Shown: piece by piece, positions 60,575 through 64,000 of the stretch
Position numbering within the stretch: the first letter of the stretch is position 1
Layout of the letters: each line of letters starts with the position of its first letter
NCBI RefSeq assembly: GCF_046484155.1
Contig: NZ_JAWOBT010000047.1
Location: 1-64,000, forward strand
DNA length: 64,000 bases
Source: Alkalibacterium sp046484155
GTDB lineage: Bacteria > Bacillota > Bacilli > Lactobacillales > Carnobacteriaceae_A
Direction: 5' to 3'
Position numbers and translations under genes: made by a program
The notes under the pieces: model-generated
The model's input: the letters and a program-made list of their open reading frames with translations, nothing else
What the model was told of the DNA's origin: nothing
Databases searched by the model: none

Positions 60575-60874
60575 ATGTTAGTTCAAATATTATCAGCGAT
60601 CTATAGTTTGATTATGCAAGGTATTAATCTTTATAGAATTGCTTTAGTTGTTTATTTTTTGTTATCTTGGATGCCTGGCGGATACCAATCTAAGCTGGGA
60701 CAAATTCTCATAAGGATTTGTGAACCGTACGTAGGTATATTCAGAAAATTTGTTCCACCTATCGGCATGATAAGTTTAGCAGGAATTGTTGCTTTTTTCG
60801 CATTGAATTTCATCGAGTATGGTGTACAAGCCGTATTTCAACTTTTATTTAATCTTTTAATACAAATTGGATGA
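60575..60874 (+). CDS. YggT family membrane protein (YlmG)
   Basis: 99 aa with two or three membrane segments (about 4-34 and 65-98) and the conserved SWMPGGYQSKLGQILIRICEPYVGIFRKFVPPIGMI. The family acts in membrane or nucleoid organisation in plastids and bacteria; the role here is unknown. The ribosome binding site is weak (GGAG, 14 bases upstream). Confidence 0.92.
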   Translation: MLVQILSAIYSLIMQGINLYRIALVVYFLLSWMPGGYQSKLGQILIRICEPYVGIFRKFVPPIGMISLAGIVAFFALNFIEYGVQAVFQLLFNLLIQIG

Positions 60875-60880
60875 TGCTGA

Positions 60881-61666
60881 ATGGAAAATTTATATCAACA
60901 TTTTAGAGAAGATGAAAGACTATTTATTGATCACGTGTTGGATTGGATACAGAAGGTGGAATTACAATATTCACCTTATCTGACTCCTTTCTTGGACCCA
61001 AGGGAACAACATATTGTGGATACGATTATAGGTCAGCATAATGAAGTGAAAGCTGAAGCTTTTGGAGGATATGAGGCGGCTGAGAGAAAACGCCTTTATC
61101 TCTCTCCTTCATATTTTGAACCTGCACAAGAGGATTTTGAAATTAAAATCGCCGAGCTACGTTATCCTAAAAAATTTGCTGACTTATCTCATGGCAAAAT
61201 TTTGGGAACACTTATGGGGGCAGGGGTAAAGCGAGAAATGATTGGAGATATTATCACTGATGGAGAACGTTGGCAATTTTTCGCTGACGTATCGATCATG
61301 CAATTTCTCCTTTCAACTTTAACCAAAATTGGTAACATAACCGTCCAAATCGAAGAAATCCCATATACGGAAATTCTTCTTCCTAAGGATACATGGGAGG
61401 AAAGAAATGAAGTTGTTTCTTCTTTGAGACTGGATGTCATATTGGCTAAAGTTTTTCACATTTCAAGACAAAAATCTAAAGAACTCATTTCATCAAAGAA
61501 AGTAAAAGTGAATTGGAATGAAACCGAGAGACCGGATATGTTACTAGGTATACATGATGTCCTTTCGATTCGTGGGTACGGTCGACTTCGGATAGAAGCA
61601 ATCGAAGGGAAAACAAAAAAAGAAAAAATCAGACTCAAGATAGGTTTTTTAGACCGCAATAGATAA
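60881..61666 (+). CDS. ylmH: YlmH family S4-domain RNA-binding protein
   Basis: 261 aa. The C-terminal S4 domain (about 180-240, LRLDVILAKVFHISRQKSKELISSKKVKVN) follows a YlmH-specific N-terminal domain (YLTPFLDPREQHIVDTII, AERKRLYLSPSYF). Homologues rescue stalled 50S-peptidyl-tRNA complexes. It is six bases after yggT. Confidence 0.95.
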   Translation: MENLYQHFREDERLFIDHVLDWIQKVELQYSPYLTPFLDPREQHIVDTIIGQHNEVKAEAFGGYEAAERKRLYLSPSYFEPAQEDFEIKIAELRYPKKFADLSHGKILGTLMGAGVKREMIGDIITDGERWQFFADVSIMQFLLSTLTKIGNITVQIEEIPYTEILLPKDTWEERNEVVSSLRLDVILAKVFHISRQKSKELISSKKVKVNWNETERPDMLLGIHDVLSIRGYGRLRIEAIEGKTKKEKIRLKIGFLDRNR

Positions 61667-61697
61667 AAACTTGAGTCTGATTTGGACTTTTTTATAT
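61626..61697 (+). terminator. Terminator overlapping the ylmH 3' end
   Basis: AAATCAGACTCAAG (61626-61639) pairs perfectly with CTTGAGTCTGATTT (61670-61683), with a T6 tract just after. The left arm lies inside ylmH. Confidence 0.7.
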
Positions 61698-61734
61698 TAA
61701 GACAGTAATCAAATAATTATGGAGGTGTTTTTCC

Positions 61735-62409
61735 ATGGCGCTAACACCAATGGATATACATAATAAAGAGTTCCCTGTTAGAATGAGAGGATATGATCAG
61801 GATCAAGTCAATGACTATCTGGATCAAATCATTAAAGATTACGAAATGCTTTTGAAGCAGAAAAAAGAAATGGAAAAGAAATTAGTTTTAGCTGAAGAAA
61901 AATTGGCTAACTATGATCAGATGCATGATTCATTAAATAAATCTATTTTAGTTGCGCAAGAAGCAGCTGACAGATTGAAACTTAATGCAGAAAAAGAAGC
62001 AGAAATGATTGCTAAAGAAGCAGGCACTGAAGCTTCAAATTTAAAACACGAAGCTGAAAATAATGCGGATGAATTATTAAAAGATGCGGTGACTAAGGCA
62101 CGTAAAATCGAATTGGAAACAGAAGAACTAAGAAAACAGAGCAGAATATTTAGACAAAGACTCCAATTAATGATAGAATCTCAATTGGAATTAGTGAAAA
62201 AAGAAGAGTGGGATGATATATTACAACCCCCCTTCTCCGAACAACCTGAAATAGAGACAATCAAAGAAGTGAAAAAAGAATTGGATCAAAAAGACAGTGA
62301 AGAACGTTCGGGAGTAGCAGAGACCACTAAAGTATCATCTTTACCAATAGATAACAGTACTGATGATGAGTATGAAGAGGGCATGACGCCAGCTATTGAG
62401 CTTCCATAA
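61735..62409 (+). CDS. divIVA: Septum site-determining protein DivIVA
   Basis: 224 aa. The N-terminal membrane-binding domain LTPMDIHNKEFPVRMRGYDQDQVNDYLDQI is followed by a long coiled coil (about 30-150) and an acidic tail. It marks negative membrane curvature at septa. AGGAGGTG precedes the ATG. It is followed by the ileS T-box. Confidence 0.97.
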   Translation: MALTPMDIHNKEFPVRMRGYDQDQVNDYLDQIIKDYEMLLKQKKEMEKKLVLAEEKLANYDQMHDSLNKSILVAQEAADRLKLNAEKEAEMIAKEAGTEASNLKHEAENNADELLKDAVTKARKIELETEELRKQSRIFRQRLQLMIESQLELVKKEEWDDILQPPFSEQPEIETIKEVKKELDQKDSEERSGVAETTKVSSLPIDNSTDDEYEEGMTPAIELP

Positions 62410-62424
62410 ATTAAATAATCAAAA

Positions 62425-62642
62425 AAAGCTTGAAACACCTTTTTGGTGAAAACTTCACAGAGAGTCAATGAGTGCTGAGAAATTGACAAGTAGAAACTGA
62501 AATTGATCCTTCAAGTCATCGGATAATGAAAAGAGTAATTATTCGCGTTTCCTGCGTTAAAGGATCGAGGAAAAGTAATGTTACTTTTCAAATTAAGGTG
62601 GTACCACGAAGATTTCGTCCTTTCGGATGGAGTCTTTTTTTT
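62425..62642 (+). promoter_or_regulatory. Isoleucine T-box leader of ileS
   Basis: It fills the 265-base divIVA-ileS gap. The T-box AGGTGGTACCACG is at 62596-62608, followed by a terminator (about 62610-62642, with TCGTCC/GGATGGA and T9). The specifier is probably ATT (62502-62504) or ATC (62506-62508); both encode Ile. I did not find a clear promoter, and the 5' boundary is approximate. Confidence 0.9.
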
Positions 62643-62674
62643 TGCATAAAAAAAATAACATTAAGGGTGATGAA

Positions 62675-64000
62675 ATGGAAATGAAAGAGACGCTGAATCT
62701 GCTTAAAACACAGTTTCCTATGCGAGCAAACTTACCTAATAAAGAACCAGAAAGACAACAGGAGTGGAACGAACAAGATGTTTATAATCAGCGACAAGAG
62801 CTGAATAAGGATAAGTCGGCATTTATTCTGCACGACGGACCTCCTTATGCAAACGGGAATATTCATATCGGTCATGCTTTGAATAAGATATCAAAAGACA
62901 TTATCGTAAGGTATAAATCTATGTCAGGTTTTCGTTCACCATATGTACCAGGGTGGGACACGCATGGTCTTCCGATTGAACAAGCACTCACGAATACAGG
63001 TGTGGATAGAAAATCAATGTCTGTTGCAGAATTCAGGAAATTATGTGAAGACTATGCCTGGAAACAAGTTAACAAGCAGCGCGAAGATTTTAAACGACTG
63101 GGTGTTGCTGGGGAATGGGATAATCCTTATGTTACTTTAACCAAAGATTATGAAGCAGAACAAATTCGTGTTTTCGGAAAAATGGCAGAAAAAGGTTATA
63201 TTTATAGAGGCTTGAAACCGATCTACTGGTCACCATCAAGTGAATCCGCGTTGGCTGAAGCTGAGATTGAATACCATGATGTCCGTTCTGCTAATATTTA
63301 TGTTGCATTTAACGTGAAAGACGGTAAATCTTTACTTGATACGGATACCTCATTTGTTATTTGGACAACTACTCCATGGACACTACCGGCTAATCTGGCT
63401 ATCGCAGTTAAACCTGATGCAAATTATGGCGTATACGAAGCAGATGGCAGAAAATTTGTCGTGGCATCTGAAATGGCTGATGAAGTCGCTGAAACCTTGG
63501 AGTGGAACGAGGTCAAATTGATCAAAGAAATTCCAGGTAAAGATTTAGAAGGTGTTACAGCACAACACCCATTTTACGATAGAGAATCTCTGCTCATTAT
63601 CGGGGACCATGTTACATTGGAAGATGGTACTGGTTTGGTTCATACCGCTCCTGGTCATGGTGAAGATGACTATATTGTGTGTCAAAAATATAAATTGCCC
63701 ATCATATCACCAGTTGATGGTAGAGGTTGCTTTACTGACGAAGCACCTGGATTAGAAGGTGTATTTTACGATAAAGCAAACAAAATAATCACCGGATGGT
63801 TAGAAGAGAAGGATGCTTTATTAAAACTTGAATTCTTTACACATAGTTATCCGCATGACTGGCGAACAAAAAAACCTGTCATATTTAGAGCGACACCACA
63901 ATGGTTTGCTTCTATAGATGATTTTAGACAAGATATTTTAGAGGCTGTTGAAAAAGTAGACTGGATACAACCATGGGGAATGCAACGTATATATAACATG
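62675..64000 (+). CDS. ileS: Isoleucyl-tRNA synthetase, 5' part
   Basis: The first 442 codons, open to the window edge. Class I synthetase motif HIGHALNKISKDI (H64-H67) and PGWDTHGLPIE are present; the editing domain (WTTTPWTLPANLAIAV, HTAPGHGEDDY) and WIQPWGMQRIYNM follow. The KMSKS loop and zinc tail lie outside the window. ATG 62675 is seven bases after AGGG. Controlled by the upstream T-box. Confidence 0.97.
   Translation, partial: MEMKETLNLLKTQFPMRANLPNKEPERQQEWNEQDVYNQRQELNKDKSAFILHDGPPYANGNIHIGHALNKISKDIIVRYKSMSGFRSPYVPGWDTHGLPIEQALTNTGVDRKSMSVAEFRKLCEDYAWKQVNKQREDFKRLGVAGEWDNPYVTLTKDYEAEQIRVFGKMAEKGYIYRGLKPIYWSPSSESALAEAEIEYHDVRSANIYVAFNVKDGKSLLDTDTSFVIWTTTPWTLPANLAIAVKPDANYGVYEADGRKFVVASEMADEVAETLEWNEVKLIKEIPGKDLEGVTAQHPFYDRESLLIIGDHVTLEDGTGLVHTAPGHGEDDYIVCQKYKLPIISPVDGRGCFTDEAPGLEGVFYDKANKIITGWLEEKDALLKLEFFTHSYPHDWRTKKPVIFRATPQWFASIDDFRQDILEAVEKVDWIQPWGMQRIYNM

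Noticed and set aside
62943..63755. Three ORFs of 61-67 codons within ileS
   Set aside because: They are in a different frame from the clear IleS coding frame and lack ribosome binding sites; they are shadows.
1..64000. Prophage, transposon, CRISPR, toxin-antitoxin or defence island
   Set aside because: No integrase, transposase, repeat array or toxin-like pair was recognised; gene order is that of a conserved core chromosome.

Overview
This window is a stretch of core chromosome from a low-GC Gram-positive bacterium. It is most likely a member of the Lactobacillales, and the gene order is compatible with Carnobacteriaceae or a close relative; the genus cannot be fixed from sequence reading alone. 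The reasons are AT-rich coding DNA, strong AGGAGG-type ribosome binding sites, many TTG/GTG starts, a DnaB/DnaI primosome, T-box leaders, CtsR/ClpE control, RelQ, Spx/MecA/SpxH, and no sporulation genes. I see no phage, insertion sequence, CRISPR array, rRNA or tRNA gene.

Layout. (1) 1-6.6 kb: a partial gene, a frameshifted degenerate receiver-domain protein, a YtmP-like phosphotransferase, trmB, a small PepSY-like membrane protein, pepA, ytpR, an SftA-like N-terminal remnant, and murC. (2) 6.6-13.7 kb: a possible coupled leader ORF, then polA, mutM, coaE, nrdR, dnaB, dnaI. (3) 13.7-17.5 kb: thrS under a threonine T-box, then infC-rpmI-rplT under an L20-type leader, with infC apparently starting at AUA. 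(4) 17.5-21 kb: a lone HemY-type oxidase, a metallo-beta-lactamase-fold hydrolase and lipoate ligase. (5) 21-31 kb: the redox and proteolysis block spx, mecA, coiA, pepF, spxH, a CYTH protein, relQ, nadK, an RluD-type synthase, a ComEC-like hydrolase and a DUF3006 protein. A perfect PerR box lies on a spx promoter. (6) 31-41 kb: GNAT, AI-2E-type transporter, prfC, clpE with two CtsR boxes, ptsHI, a beta-hydroxyacid dehydrogenase and an aminotransferase. (7) 41-48.7 kb: ykuJ, then the ribosome-assembly and NAD cluster yqeG-yqeH-yhbY-nadD-yqeK-rsfS-yqeM-tmcAL, followed by yceD, rpmF and DUF3397. (8) 48.7-64 kb: the division and wall cluster mraZ-rsmH-ftsL-pbp-mraY-murD-murG-divIB-ftsA-ftsZ-sepF-yggT-ylmH-divIVA, then ileS under an isoleucine T-box, cut by the window edge.

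The genes group into DNA replication and repair, translation and ribosome assembly, thiol-stress proteolysis (Spx with its adaptors), PTS sugar uptake, and peptidoglycan synthesis with septation. I did not find a clearly novel multi-gene system. The more interesting points are regulatory or reductive: the PerR box at spx, the AUA start of infC, a hairpin between the murG ribosome binding site and its start, palindromes over the nrdR and DUF3397 promoters, a 44-codon ORF coupled to polA, the motorless SftA-like remnant, and the broken pseudo-receiver. Promoters, operators and starts were assigned by eye. Family assignments come from motif recognition and synteny, not database searches.
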